Shown: in pieces, positions 43,780-55,074 of the stretch | Position numbering within the stretch: the stretch's first letter is position 1 | How the letters are laid out: the number at the start of each line of letters is the position of its first letter | Made by a program: the position numbers and the translations under genes | The notes under the pieces: model-generated | Database searches by the model: none | What the model saw: only the letters and a program-made list of their open reading frames with translations | Told to the model about the DNA's origin: nothing | Assembly (NCBI RefSeq): GCF_963924675.1 | Contig: NC_089220.1 | Coordinates: forward strand, 82,587,168-82,651,167 | Direction of reading: 5' to 3' | DNA from: Phocoena phocoena | Lineage: Eukaryota > Chordata > Mammalia > Artiodactyla > Phocoenidae | DNA: 64,000 nt

Positions 43780-45235
43780 CCCAAATAAAGAGCATGTCTG
43801 AATAAGAGCAAATACTGAAAAGATGTCAGATCATCCAAGGTTAATTTAACACATTAAATGCAATCGCAATTTCAATCAAAATACCAATGGAACATTATTT
43901 CTTTTATATTTCATTTGACAAAATTATTCTAAAATTTGCCTGGGAGAATGATCTATTAAAATAGCCAAGAAAAAAGTTTTAAATAATAAGATAAAGATGG
44001 AAGTAATAAGAAGAGGGAATTCATTCAAGTTATTAAACCATATTATAAAACAATAATAATTAAAAGTGTGGTGGAAAGCTAGGAATACACAGACAAAGAG
44101 AACAAAATTTAAAGTTCAGAAACAAAGGCAAGTTCATGTAAAATATGGTATATGAAAGAGTGACTAGAGAAATATTATTTAGGTACTCAGATAGATATAA
44201 AGGAGAATGTTAACTTCTTCCCTCATAACATACACCAAATTAAATTCCACACACACTTAGGAACTAAATATAACTAAATATAAACAATAGCACCATTTAA
44301 AAACTCCAGTAGAAAATATCAGCTTTTAACTGATCTGAGACATGGAAGTTCTGATTAAGCAAATATTTAGGGGTAGAATCAATAAAAGACAATACTAACA
44401 GATTTAAACTATAAGGCAAACTAATGACTGTCAAAAATGCCATCCACAAAATTAAAACAAATGGAAAATTCATATATACGCAAAGAGTAATTCATGGCAG
44501 AAAAAGATTTTACTTAATTATAGAACACTTCAAAATCAGCAACAAATACAACAAAAATAAAGACCTAAAAATATGTTCAATGTAATAAACAGACAATTCA
44601 GAAAAGAAAAAAAAGACTGGATAACAGATGAATTCTTATTGTCTCTAATAATAGGTATAAATTTAAACAATAAAACACTATTTTGCCAACCAAATTGGCA
44701 ATGACTGAAACAAAATATTCTCACTGAGGCGCAGGAAAATGCGGGCATCAATTCACTACTGGTGAAACATATAAATGTTTCCTACTTTCTAGTAAGATAG
44801 AATGACAAGATGTATCCAAAGCCCTAAAATCATACATACTCTTTTAATTATAAAATCCTCTACAAAAATTATTTAGAGACATTTTTCAAGATTTATGTAG
44901 TGGATATTAATCACGTTATTTATACTTCAAAAAATAAAAAACAATAATTAGAATTAAGTAAATATTATAAAGCCACTTAAAATGATGCCACAGAATAATA
45001 ATATGTAAAAATATTCATAATAAATGGCTGAGTGTAAAAAGCGTATTTTAAAATATTGTGGTTTTGATTTTGTAAAATCTTACACACACACATGCACACG
45101 CAATCACGTACACACACACAAATACACAACTAACTAGAAGGCTATACTTCACAATTCTACCAATTGCTATTGTTTGAATGGTGGGGTTACAAGTAATTTT
45201 TATTTTCTTTCTTAGGCTTTTATGTGTTTATAAAC
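43780..45235 (+). mobile_element. Old L1M/HAL1-like 3' half, sense
   Basis: AAATGCAATCGCAATTTCAA, CAAAATACCAATGGAACATT and CAAAATTATTCTAAAATTTG, then TAGCCAAGAAAAAAG, mirror the late ORF2 region of L1. The AT-rich sequence continues to a GGTGGGGTTACAAGTAATTT segment near 45180, typical of L1M4/HAL1-like 3' ends. A (CA)n stretch is embedded at 45086-45128. It is heavily degenerate with no frame left. Confidence 0.6.
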
Positions 45236-45239
45236 GCCA

Positions 45240-47050
45240 AAGAATTTTATGTAGATTTAAGATGACAATTCTTCGTTGCAGACAAAGAGTAAGGTAATTA
45301 TCATGGAATAAAGTATTTTATCTATAACTCTCAAGAGGCACTTCTCTGCAAGGATAAAAAAAATATTCTTACAGTTCTTTAACCACCTACTCCTTAAGTT
45401 CAAGTACCAAGACACAGTTGGTTGGACATAGTTGCTGGCAATCTTCAATTTTAATTTAGTTCCTGGAAATCTGCACTTTAACAGCTGGGAAAATGGGCAA
45501 CTGTATGTTAGTGGATTCACTTTGTCTCATGAACCTAGGCCTAAATTGCTCATATTTAGCTATTGGAAATTTGCTGGTATGAGCAAAGGGAGGTTTAGAA
45601 TTTAACGATGTCAACAGTATTAAAAAAAAAAAAATCTCTAGTTTATCTGCCCCCAAGGAGATGAGGGGAAAAAACTAAACCTTGGCAGCTCCAGGGCATT
45701 TTCTATAACTAGGCACATATAACTCTCCTGGAATAAAATGGATGTTTAATCCATTTTCCTTCCCTGTGCTTTTAGTCTACTGTCGCATCCAAGTCTTAAA
45801 GCATCTCTACAGCTAGTTGTCAGCAACAGCACCAGACTTAGACTGGCCTGGAATGGTCTGCGGTGTGGTGAAGCAGAGACTCTCAACTCCCAAATACTCA
45901 TCCACTTAGAAAAAGATCAAGAAATAGCCCCAGACATCCCAGGGTTCTTTGAGAACTGTGTCCTCCAGGACAGGCCACTCAACTTCCCTGTGCCTCAACT
46001 CTTCATCTGAAAGATAGGGATAATAATGCCAAACTTGGGATGCTCCAATGAGGAATAGGTCTTACGAGAAGGATAGAAAACGGTTTGGGGGGGAAATATC
46101 CATACAAATGTGCTGCCATTTCAATAAGGCTACTCTGGAAAAGCCACTGGTTTGAGCAGAATGAGATTGGAGAGTCTTCACTGGGGTGAGGTGTCGCCAG
46201 CACCCTCATGGGTTAGAGACTTGTGGAGTGACCTTTCTGTTTGACATTTGCAGCCATTGGATGGTGTTGACAAAGCGAATAGGAAAAGGAGGCTTCTTAC
46301 CAATACCAAAATCTAATGAGAACCGAAAAAGAGAGCAATACAGGCCTCTGCTGTAAGTCCTTTAAAAGCCACTCTTTTAATCATTGATAGCAGAAAAATT
46401 ACAAATCAACTATTTTATTCAAATGTGCACACAAGCATAATCTTGTATTTTTCCTTCAGTCATTTTCCTGTAATTCTTTCTCCTCTCACACCTGCCCTCT
46501 TGTCCTGGATAATAATACCTATTTTCTCTACGAGCTCACTCACCCTTAACTTTCCCCACTCCTTTACATTTATGCAGGTAAACCACAAGCACAATTAAAA
46601 TGAGAAGCTTATAAACTAAGATAATCATCTCTACTGAAGAAAAAATAAGAAAATAAGTGAAGAGGGATGCTCCTGGAGAGCTATTTTGGGGGAGTTTTCT
46701 GCATTGGAACTGACTCAGTGGGCTAACTGGGCTAGGAGGCTTGAAGATGCAGTCATTCAATTCATGCCCTTATCACTTTAGGAGATTTTTTAAGCATACA
46801 TCTGATCGAAGAATCTAAAATACGAAATCTCTGGGATTACAATGAACTGCTATTTATGTGAACTTAAGGGCGACATTATGGGAACATGCTCATAGTTGTT
46901 CCAAATGACTGTCACCAAACAACACAGCCATTCTTATTCCACATATATTCTTTCACTAACGTTTTTGAGAAGAAACAAAATTCATCCATCTCCTTTTTTC
47001 AGATAAATTTAAACCCATATAAATATTTATATTCAATATGGGGAAAGTAT
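45240..47050. other. Unassigned DNA
   Basis: About 1.8 kb without a recognisable gene. An A-run lies at 45621-45633. Frames up to 87 codons on the minus strand show no domain. Confidence 0.4.
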
Positions 47051-47080
47051 AAAGAATAGGGATCAAAACACGGGCTTTGA

Positions 47081-47370
47081 TTTTTTTTTTTAATTAAATA
47101 TTTATTTATTTTTGGCTGCATTGGGTCTTCACTGCTGTGCGCAGGCCTTCTCTAGTTGCAGCTAGTAGGGGCTACTCTTCGTTGCGGTGCACAGGCTTCA
47201 CATTGTGGTGGCTTCCCTTGCTGCGGAGCTTGGGCTCTAGAGTGCAGGCTCAGTAGTTGTGGCACTCAGGCTTACTTGCTCCGTGGCATGTGGGATCTTC
47301 CCAGGGATCGAACCAGTGTCCCCTGCATTGGCAGGTGGATTCTTAACCACTGCATCACCAGGGAAGTCCC
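47081..47370 (-). mobile_element. CHR-type SINE with long 3' part, antisense
   Basis: The right end is the reverse complement of GGGACTTCCCTGGTGATGCA. The B-box region (GGGATCGAACC on the + strand) lies near 47303. The middle carries GGGCTACTCTTCGTTGCGGT and the tail is the T-rich, TTTATTTA-type left end. It sits inside a MIR. Both overlapping frames are SINE by-products. Confidence 0.95.
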
Positions 47371-47410
47371 TGGTGTTTGGTTCTGAATGTTGGTTCCATC
47401 ACTTGCTAGC

Positions 47411-47880
47411 TGTATTAGTTTCCAAGGGTTGCTGTAACAAATTACCACAAATGGGGTGGTTTAAAATAACATAAATTATTTTCGCACAGTCCTAGAAGCC
47501 AGAAACTGAAATCAACGTGTTGGCAGGGTTGCTTGCTTCTGGAGGCTCTGAAGGTGAATCCATTTCATGTCCCTCTCTTAGCTTCTGGTGATCGCCAACA
47601 ATCTTTGATGTCTCTTATCTTGTAGATGCATCACTCCCATCTCTACTTCCATCTTCATATGTCCTTCTCTGTGTGAGGCACAAATCTCCCTCTCCTTTCT
47701 TCTATAGGGAGGACAGTTATTGGATTTAGGGCCCATCCCAAACCCAGGATGATCTCATCTCAAGATCCATGACTTCATTACATCTATGAAGACCCTATTT
47801 CTAAACAAGTTCACATTCACAAGTAACTGGGGATTAGGACTTGGACATATCTTTTTGGAACTACCATCTGACCCATTTCA
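47411..47880 (-). mobile_element. MLT1-like solo LTR inside MIR, antisense
   Basis: Bounded by TG (47411) and CA (47880). It contains GTTGCTGTAACAAATTACCA near 47432, then TTGGATTTAGGGCCCATCC near 47720 and GGGGATTAGGACTTGGACAT near 47829. The 5-bp flanks CTAGC (47406-47410) and CCAGT (47881-47885) differ by two transitions and occupy the same MIR position, so they are an eroded target duplication. Confidence 0.85.
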
Positions 47881-48299
47881 CCAGTTGTGTGACTTTGGGC
47901 AAGTTATTGAGTTTAAGCCTCAATTTCCTTATATATAGGGTGGGAATACTAATTACAATATAGAATCATAATCAAGATTAAGCAAGGTAATACCTATAAA
48001 GTGCTCAGTATATTGCCTGGTTTAGAGTGAACATTCAATGATTGCTAGCTGCTCGTATTACTAGTATTGTCATTATTTCACTATTAAGCACCTTGCAGGA
48101 TTTAGAGGTAACAAAGCACAAGTTCTTCCCCCAAGAGTCTTATACTCCATGGATGCACACTGACTATAGAGCTGGCTTTAACTTTTGTAACTCACAAAGT
48201 CCTTAATATTATGAAGCACATGGTTGCTGAGACCCCTGAGATTACAGGGTACAGACTACAGTTGATTCCTGGGGTGCTGGTAAAAAGACTGGCTTTCTA

Positions 48300-48780
48300 C
48301 TATGTAAAACAATATGGAGGGCCCTCAAAGGAGATGCCATATGATCCAGCAATCTCACTCCTGGGCGTATATCTGGACAAAACTATAATTCAAAAAGACA
48401 CATGCATCTCTATGTTCATAGCAGCACTATTCACAATAGCCAAGACATGGAAACAACCCAAATGCCCATTGTCAGATGAATGGATAAAGAAGATGTGGTA
48501 CATATATACAATGGAATGCCATAAAAAAAAGAATGAAATAATGCCATTTGAAGGGATGGATTGGGAGTTTGGGATTAGCAGATGCAAACTATTATATATA
48601 GGATGGATAAACAATAAGGTCCCACTATATAGCACAGGGAACTATATCCAATATCCTCTGATAAACCATGATGGAAAAGAATATGAAAAACAATGTATAT
48701 GTATGTATAAGTGAATCACTTTGCTATACAGCAGAAATTAACACAAATATACTTCAATAAAATAAATTTTAAAAAAAAAA
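48300..48780 (+). mobile_element. L1 3' end, sense, with an internal deletion
   Basis: The order is ATGTAAAACAATATGGAGGG, GATCCAGCAATCTCACTCCT, GCAGCACTATTCACAATAGC, AACAACCCAAATGCCCATTG and ATGCCATTTGAAGGGATGGA. The last jumps directly to GGGAGTTTGGGATTAGCAGA, skipping the GGACCTAGAG...TGATATCAC region seen in other copies. It ends with TACTTCAATAAAATAAATTT and a poly-A. The 167-codon frame at 48211-48714 is a chance reading through this element. Confidence 0.9.
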
Positions 48781-48784
48781 CTGC

Positions 48785-49149
48785 CTTTCTTTTCCTCTTC
48801 AAAATCAGCATGCTCTCCTATCCTCTCTTCTAGAACTTCCTAAAGGAAATAGCAAGTAAAAGAGATGCTGTTGTTCTAGGATTTCTGAAGGGATGCTTAT
48901 TCTGAAGTTTTCCACCCTGACAAATGGAGCATCACTTAAAATCCCTGGCCAGAAAGGCCACCAATGTGACACTCTACAGAGGAAGCAGCAGGCAATAACT
49001 TTCTGCTAATCTTCCTCACTCACTCTTGTTTCCTATCACTCTTCTATACTTTGACTCATTAGAGTGCGTGAAGGTATAAACTACAGACTAGATGCACAAT
49101 TCATTCTTCCCACAATGTCAGCCACCACCAGTGGAAGGCAGCATTGTCA
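48785..49149. other. Unassigned DNA
   Basis: No gene or named repeat recognised. Confidence 0.4.
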
Positions 49150-49199
49150 CAAAATGAGAATTAATTTCAAAGGAATCAATTAAAACACCAAGTGCAGTA
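49150..49199. repeat. Left copy of a 50-bp direct repeat
   Basis: Matches 49621-49670 at 47 of 50 positions, including an identical final 26 bp ending CACCAAGTGCAGTA. It brackets an LTR-like block. A normal retroviral target duplication is 4-6 bp, so this is far too long to be one. Confidence 0.97.
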
Positions 49200-49243
49200 G
49201 GGAAGAATCTTTGTATTCTACTACAAGTTAATCACTACAGGGA

Positions 49244-49618
49244 TGTTGCCTGTAAGCTTAAATTATACATAATGGCCCATCTCTGGGAACCATGCCTCCC
49301 AGGCAATGAGCATTAAGCTAAAATACCTTTGTTTAGCTCACAGGAATCTTCCTGACCAGGCCCACCTGTCAATAACTGCAGGAAGGAAGAAATTAACACA
49401 TCCCCTCTGGAGGCTGACTAGAATCATGAAATGTTTGATTTTACTATAAAAGAAGCCTGAATTCTAACTCAGGCAAGATGGTTCTTTGGGACACGAGTCC
49501 ACCATCTTCTTCGTCTGTTGGCTTTCTGAAAAAAGTTGCTACTCCTTGCCCTAACAACTCGTTTCTTGATTTATTCGCCTGTCGTGTGGCAAGCAGTATG
49601 AGATTAGACTTGGTAACA
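49244..49618 (+). mobile_element. Probable solo ERV LTR, sense
   Basis: The 375-bp block opens TGTTGCC and closes GGTAACA, giving TG...CA ends with a short imperfect inverted repeat. It has CTGACCAGGCCCACCTGTCA and TGCAGGAAGGAAGAAATTAA in the U3-like part and a TATA-like ACTATAAAAG at 49443-49452. A pyrimidine-rich R/U5-like part (GTTGCTACTCCTTGCCCTAA) follows. No 4-6 bp target duplication is found directly at these ends. Family unknown. Confidence 0.6.
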
Positions 49619-49620
49619 AA

Positions 49621-49670
49621 CAAAATGAGAATGAATTTTAAAGTAATCAATTAAAACACCAAGTGCAGTA
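49621..49670. repeat. Right copy of the 50-bp direct repeat
   Basis: Second copy of the repeat at 49150-49199, with three differences. It begins two bases after the LTR-like terminus, whereas the left copy ends 44 bp before the LTR-like start. Confidence 0.97.
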
Positions 49671-52600
49671 TTAATGAATAGAGTATCTACCAGAGTAATG
49701 TGTTGGGCATTCTGAAGAAAAAGAAACACAAATAAGAACGAGTACAGCAAAAAATTCTCACCATACCATGTTTCTTAGTCATTAAAAAAAAAAAAAGCGT
49801 AACTATTCTCAGTTGAATTTCCTCCTAAGTCCTTTGTTTACTTATCTATAGGACATGAATAGCTAACAGAAAAGTGGAGGTTTCACCCACTTTATTGAAC
49901 AAGGTATACATCCACAAATAACTGGTTGTTGAGTTCCAAACTTTCATTTCATTTACTAAATAGTTTCATATATTTAGTCAAAACAGTCCAAAAATTTTTA
50001 TATAGATGTGATCTTTAACATATATACATATATTAATTAATTTTATTCCAAATCTTTAAGGATTGATTTAAATAAACCCTAGTGAAAAGGGTAATAACAC
50101 AAGCTTAACACAGTAAAGAGTTTGAACTGGGTAGGGAGAAAATTTTTTTAATTCTTAAACAAAGAAACAACATATAAGGAGACTCTGCTGCCACACTGGG
50201 AGCTTTGGAAATTTTTTAAGTGCAAAGATCTTAGGAGGTTTTTGACTTAAAAAAGAGGAGAAATATTTTAATGCCTAAGATCAAAGGATGTGAAGATACG
50301 AGAAAACATAGCCATTTCTTTTCTTGAATTTAGTTACATTTTTGTTTTCTGAAATCTGCTCTATTTGGAGTTGACAGGGTGAATGAGTGGCCCTGCTGGT
50401 CTGGTGGTTATATGATCCTATGCAAAACGCAGATGGCAGGAGAAATCATTCCCCATATGCCCCTACTTGGACCATCCCCTGTGCTCTCTGCAGAAAGGGA
50501 TCATTCCATCCAACTCTGTGGTCAGTGGCAAAATGATTTGTTGAACTGCCCCAAAGCACAGAGCCTGGCCTACTGATGAATTGACAACTCAAGGGGTCAA
50601 GCAAATGATTTTGTGTTTTCTTCCCAGGAAAAAGAAATTTAATTCTGGAATTCAGATGGGCCCATTATGGAAACTGAAATCTAAGATGGTAATAGAATGA
50701 GTGACTACAACCCTGGAGTGACAGAATCATGAAATACAAGGGGAAATGGTATTCTGGTATCCAAATACACAGCCAGAAATGGACTTGTCACAACTCATTT
50801 GTATGAGGCCAAGCTTTGCCTTGGTATTTAAGCAGAAACAAAACCTTGGCTATATGTTCCCTTTTGGAAAGTCACCCCAGCACCACAGACGTAGTTGTCT
50901 AATACTAAATCTTCTTCTAGAAAACAAAGTGAGAAAGAATCACTGCACTGATTTCCAATTAAATGCTAAACGCACACCCAGAACCAACCAAAGCTGCGTC
51001 CAGCATTTAAAACATTCAAAAAACAAACACTAAGCCGTTTGACATACTTTTTCAAGGTGTTGGCCTTTTGGAAATCTTGGGGAATGTTATGACAAGAATC
51101 AAAGTCAGAAGCGTAAGTAGCATCCACCCTTTTTACCAGACTTAGAAAATTCCCAGAATCTTTGAAGGGCAGAAACAGAAGGGAGATGTGGCAGTGGAAG
51201 GCCAAATGAAGTGGGGTCGACTCATTCATGGAGAAGGGCAGAAAATCATAGATGATCAAGGAACAGATTTTTTTCTCCATCTTATCACACTTAAATTCTT
51301 TGCTAGGTTTTGAGTTTGGAGTACGAACATCAATCACACTCTCCATGAAACACTGCCATCAAGAGCACTCCATGCCTCCATTTGGAACTTCAGAAGATCA
51401 CAGGTTTGCCGTGAGTCCCTGCACTATCTTGAAAAGCATAACATCTTAGCAGATACAAAGTCTAGGCCACCAGTGTATTAGTTCATTTCTCATACCCAGT
51501 CTCACTAGAGAGTCCTTTTGGACCTTTCCCTCATTGCCTTCAAGAAGGGTAAAGTTATAGACAATTATCCCTTTGGGGACCCTGGAAAATTAAGGAAAAA
51601 ATAATTAGAAGTTAAATGAAATTAGAGGATATCCTTAGAAAGGGTAAAGGACATGAAATACTTCACTACCAGGGATTTCAACCTTTCCAGGGATCAACGA
51701 ACCCCAAATGAAATCTAAATCCGAGGCTAGTTGACAATTCTATTTTTTAAATGTGATGATAGCTTACATCTTTGTTTACACACAGCGTATGCCTTTCCAT
51801 TACGAGGACTTTTGGGGAGAAAAGAGTGACACAAAATGCAACATGGACCAGGAATGAAAAGTGCTTTGGACACTGCACTTTGGACATGCAAACCCAAGAG
51901 ATGCCAGGCCCTGACACTCCATATTTCTTTCTTTGAGCTGACTTTTCAAACATGATCCATGTATTGGCAAATTTCCCTGGTGTCCCTGGTAAGCTTCAAA
52001 ATAAACCACTGGTTGGCCCCAGGATCTCTACATTGGCTTTCCCCCATTGTTTTTATGTACGAAAAGAAAAAAAGAAAAGAAAACTTAGTGGGCATTTTAC
52101 ATGTGGTGTTCATACTGTCCCTTATTCACTCAGTTTGAAAGTAAATCGAAGAGGAATGAGGAGTAAAAGTGCTTGGGGTTGGGGTGAGAGCTTCAGACTC
52201 CTATAAGTCAACATTAATGTGTACAGCATTTAATACAATTCTGGAACACCTGCAGGACAGATGTCTTATGCAGATCAAACTCACAATAACCTTTCATTAC
52301 ATGTCACCACAGAATGAAAAACAGATAATGTGTGTGTGTGTGTGTGTATAATTCATAGGAAATCTAATTGATGTGGCTTTAACTAAAAACAATGACAAAT
52401 AATTTGAACCTGTTTTTAAAATATGATTATGAATACTCACCAGGGATACACTGAGTAATTATTACATTAATGACTCAGGAAGTTTGTTTTTCTCCACGTA
52501 TGTTGGAAAAGAGAAACTTACTCAATTGTCTTCAAGGCAAGATAAAACAACTATATGATTCAAATATCCAACTAAGTTAGAAAAGCCTGGCTAACCTGAA

Positions 52601-54810
52601 GGATGAGGGTTTCTGAGTGCCTGCTCAAGGTCTTATGGCTCCTCTCAGCTCCTTTTCTTCCTCTCAGTCTTGCCCTTGCTGTGGGCAGAGGCTCACCACC
52701 CAAGACCACATCTTGGGCTTTTCATCCCGAGGTTCCAGCCAGTGGCCATGGAACTCTGCTGCTTCTCCTTATTCTGCCTCTCCAGCTGATCATACATCAG
52801 AGATGCTGCCCCCAAAACACCTACCCTCTACTTCTAGAATGATCAGAACCTTTCTATAAGCTTTTAATTCTCATTCTTTCCATGCTCTACTAAATGCAGG
52901 AAATACCAAATTAAATAAGATTCCTTACTACAGAACTTCTCAAAGCCTTTAATTTGCCAAGGTATAGTATGGGTCCAGGAGGGATAAAGCAGGTTTGGTC
53001 CACTTGGCTCTTTCCCTGGGGTTTAAAGATTTTTTAAACTCATAAAACAAAATTGTCTTGTGTTTATTCTTTTCCTACCACTCAAAATATTTGAAAGTTT
53101 GAGTCAGCCCTCCATAATAATAGAGCAATGCATTTTATTCACCTCTGTAAAGCATCCTTCTTCTTCTACTTAAAGAATGCTATGGAACAATCAGAAGAAA
53201 ATAGTTCACCTACTTTTGAGGAATCTGAAATATTAACACTCAAGCTATTTCTGAAAATTTGCAATTCATTGCTGTTTTGTTCATGCTGATTCTTTTTGAA
53301 ATTATTTTTATTTTTCTTTCTTTCTTTTTTTATTTTTCTTTTTCTCTTTCTTTCTCAACTGCTGTCACTTGCTGTTATTAATGAGTAAGAAAAATGTCTT
53401 TCAAAGTCTTCCCATTATCAGCTATGTCAAGAATGGCAGGGCATACCTAAGCAATGTCACCAAAATAAAAAAGAAAGATACAAATCTACTAAATACCTAG
53501 ACAATGAGTCAATCAGGATTGAGTGCCTTGAGCTGAACCAAGCAGCGGTGGAAATGACTAAAATGAAGGACAGCCAGGCTACAGATAGTAAATTACAGCT
53601 GGAAATGAAATTAAACTCTTAAATTCAAGGTTTTTAAAATTTGTTTGGGGGTGAGTGCTGTGTTTGTTATTATGTAAAGGGCATAGGTTTGGAGGTAAGG
53701 TTTTCAATGGATACAGAAACAAACAAGCTGGAAATTTTCAGTAAAATTAACGGAGAGTGGAGAGTGCATCCAGATGGAAAAAGAGAAAATTAAATTTTAA
53801 AACAACCTAAGGGATCCAAAGGTCTGTAAAAGGAATATTCTATGACTGGAGAGCATGTCTAAGACATACATAACCTCATCACTATGCAGATTGTACAATA
53901 TTTCTTATGTAGCCTAATAAATGTGCCCAAAGATAGCATTCTAAGCTACACAGAAAATACCAAAGCCCAGACATACTTCAATGCCAGTCTCTGGGCAGGC
54001 TGGCCTAAGGCAAGATATTCTGGAATACCTGGTTGGCTGGCAGACTTTCCTTGATTGCAGCATTTTGGGACCAAACAGGCATTTATTTCAGCCTCTCTGA
54101 TCCTTTCATATGGTAAAGAAGCAATCAAAGAATACTGGCTTTATTCTTTAAAGCATTAGTTTTGATCCACCTAAAAGGAAATGGGGCGGGGGGGATGGGA
54201 GGAGGGAAGGAGAGTAATGTGTTTCACAGCTTCAAATCAAACACTGTTGGAAAAATGTCCAGAAAGAAATTCAAAGTGAAAATATTTGCTTTCTGGGTAA
54301 ATAGCCAGTAGCTTTTTACTGAAAAAATGGAAATAGTCCTCCTCGTTTATACCAAAAAAGGGCAATCTACAAATAACCCAAATCCCAAAATAAAGGTATT
54401 GCCCAACAGACTAGGACATGATTCACTGAGGTCTTGACTTCAGTTTCCTCAATGGTACATAGAATGGAATGGGCTGGGGTTGTGATTAATAAAGTCTCAA
54501 ATATTCTGAGTTTATACGGCAGAAGGCCATGGCCAGTGTGCTCTGCACCTTTCACTTTGTTTATTGAACAGACGTCCTCTCTCCTCTACAGTGCCCTGGG
54601 ATGCTAAAACCCATGTCCAGACCATATGCAATGACAGTAATAACAGAAATTCACACTGAAATTAACTTAAGTGAGAGATGTTTCTATGAAACTGTTCTAT
54701 TCAATGGCCAATAGCTTACAAAAGAGTGTGTGAAAAATAGACACAAAGTCAAAAATGTTTATAATGAGGAGACAGGAGATAATGAGGAGAAAGACAAGAA
54801 TAGTAATAGT
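49671..54810. other. Unassigned DNA, about 5 kb
   Basis: The longest stretch without confident transposons. It holds a (TG)n run at 52328-52347, a C/T-rich (TTTC)n tract at 53300-53357 and a G-rich motif at 54183-54206. Frames of 60-126 codons occur on both strands, often overlapping (for example 50746-51033 with 50966-51346). None shows a recognisable domain. Low repeat density makes this the most plausible place for conserved non-coding or exonic sequence. Confidence 0.4.
54183..54206 (+). other. G-quadruplex motif
   Basis: G-runs of 4, 7, 3 and 3 are separated by loops of 1, 2 and 4 nt, which fits the standard intramolecular pattern. It is not inside a recognised repeat. Confidence 0.75.
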
Positions 54811-54814
54811 ATTC

Positions 54815-55070
54815 ACTCATTTGACAATGTATTGAGTACCTACTGCACCGGGACAGAGCACTTTAGCCAGAAGGGGCAGCAAGGGCAGAGGCTCAGGGTG
54901 GGAATGAGCATATGAAGCACATCACGATGAACAAGATAGCTGGTCCTAGAGGAGGTTAGAGGCCAGCTCAGGCAGGTCCTTGGAAGCCGTGGTAAAAAGA
55001 TGGGAGCTCTTTCCTAAGAGCAATGGGAATTCACTAGAGGATTTAAGTTAGGGGAATGAGGTTATGTGAT
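54815..55070 (-). mobile_element. Probable L2 fragment, antisense
   Basis: TTGAGTACCTACTGCACC near 54832, then CTTGGAAGCCGTGGTAAAAA and GAGCAATGGGAATTCACTAG, then GGATTTAAGTTAGGGGAATG matches an order often seen in antisense L2-type repeats. Confidence 0.45.
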
Positions 55071-55074
55071 TTCA

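Larger units (their letters stand above)
47052..48055 (+). mobile_element. MIR SINE, sense, interrupted twice
   Basis: Three collinear MIR pieces are separated by two insertions. The pieces are 47052-47080 (AAACACGGGCTTTGA), 47371-47410 (TTCTGAATGTTGGTTCCATC, then ACTTGCTAGC) and 47881-48055 (TTGTGTGACTTTGGGCAAGT, then TTGAGTTTAAGCCTCAATTT, then the 3' part). Joined, they give the standard MIR order with no gap. Confidence 0.85.

Noticed and set aside
48211..48714. 167-codon plus-strand frame as a gene
   Set aside because: It lies almost wholly in an L1 3' end. The peptide is a chance reading of common L1 sequence.
52603..52859. Leucine-rich frame as a secreted or membrane peptide
   Set aside because: Two overlapping frames of equal length occupy the same bases and the hydrophobic run comes from CTT/CTC-rich DNA. 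No family or splice structure is recognised.
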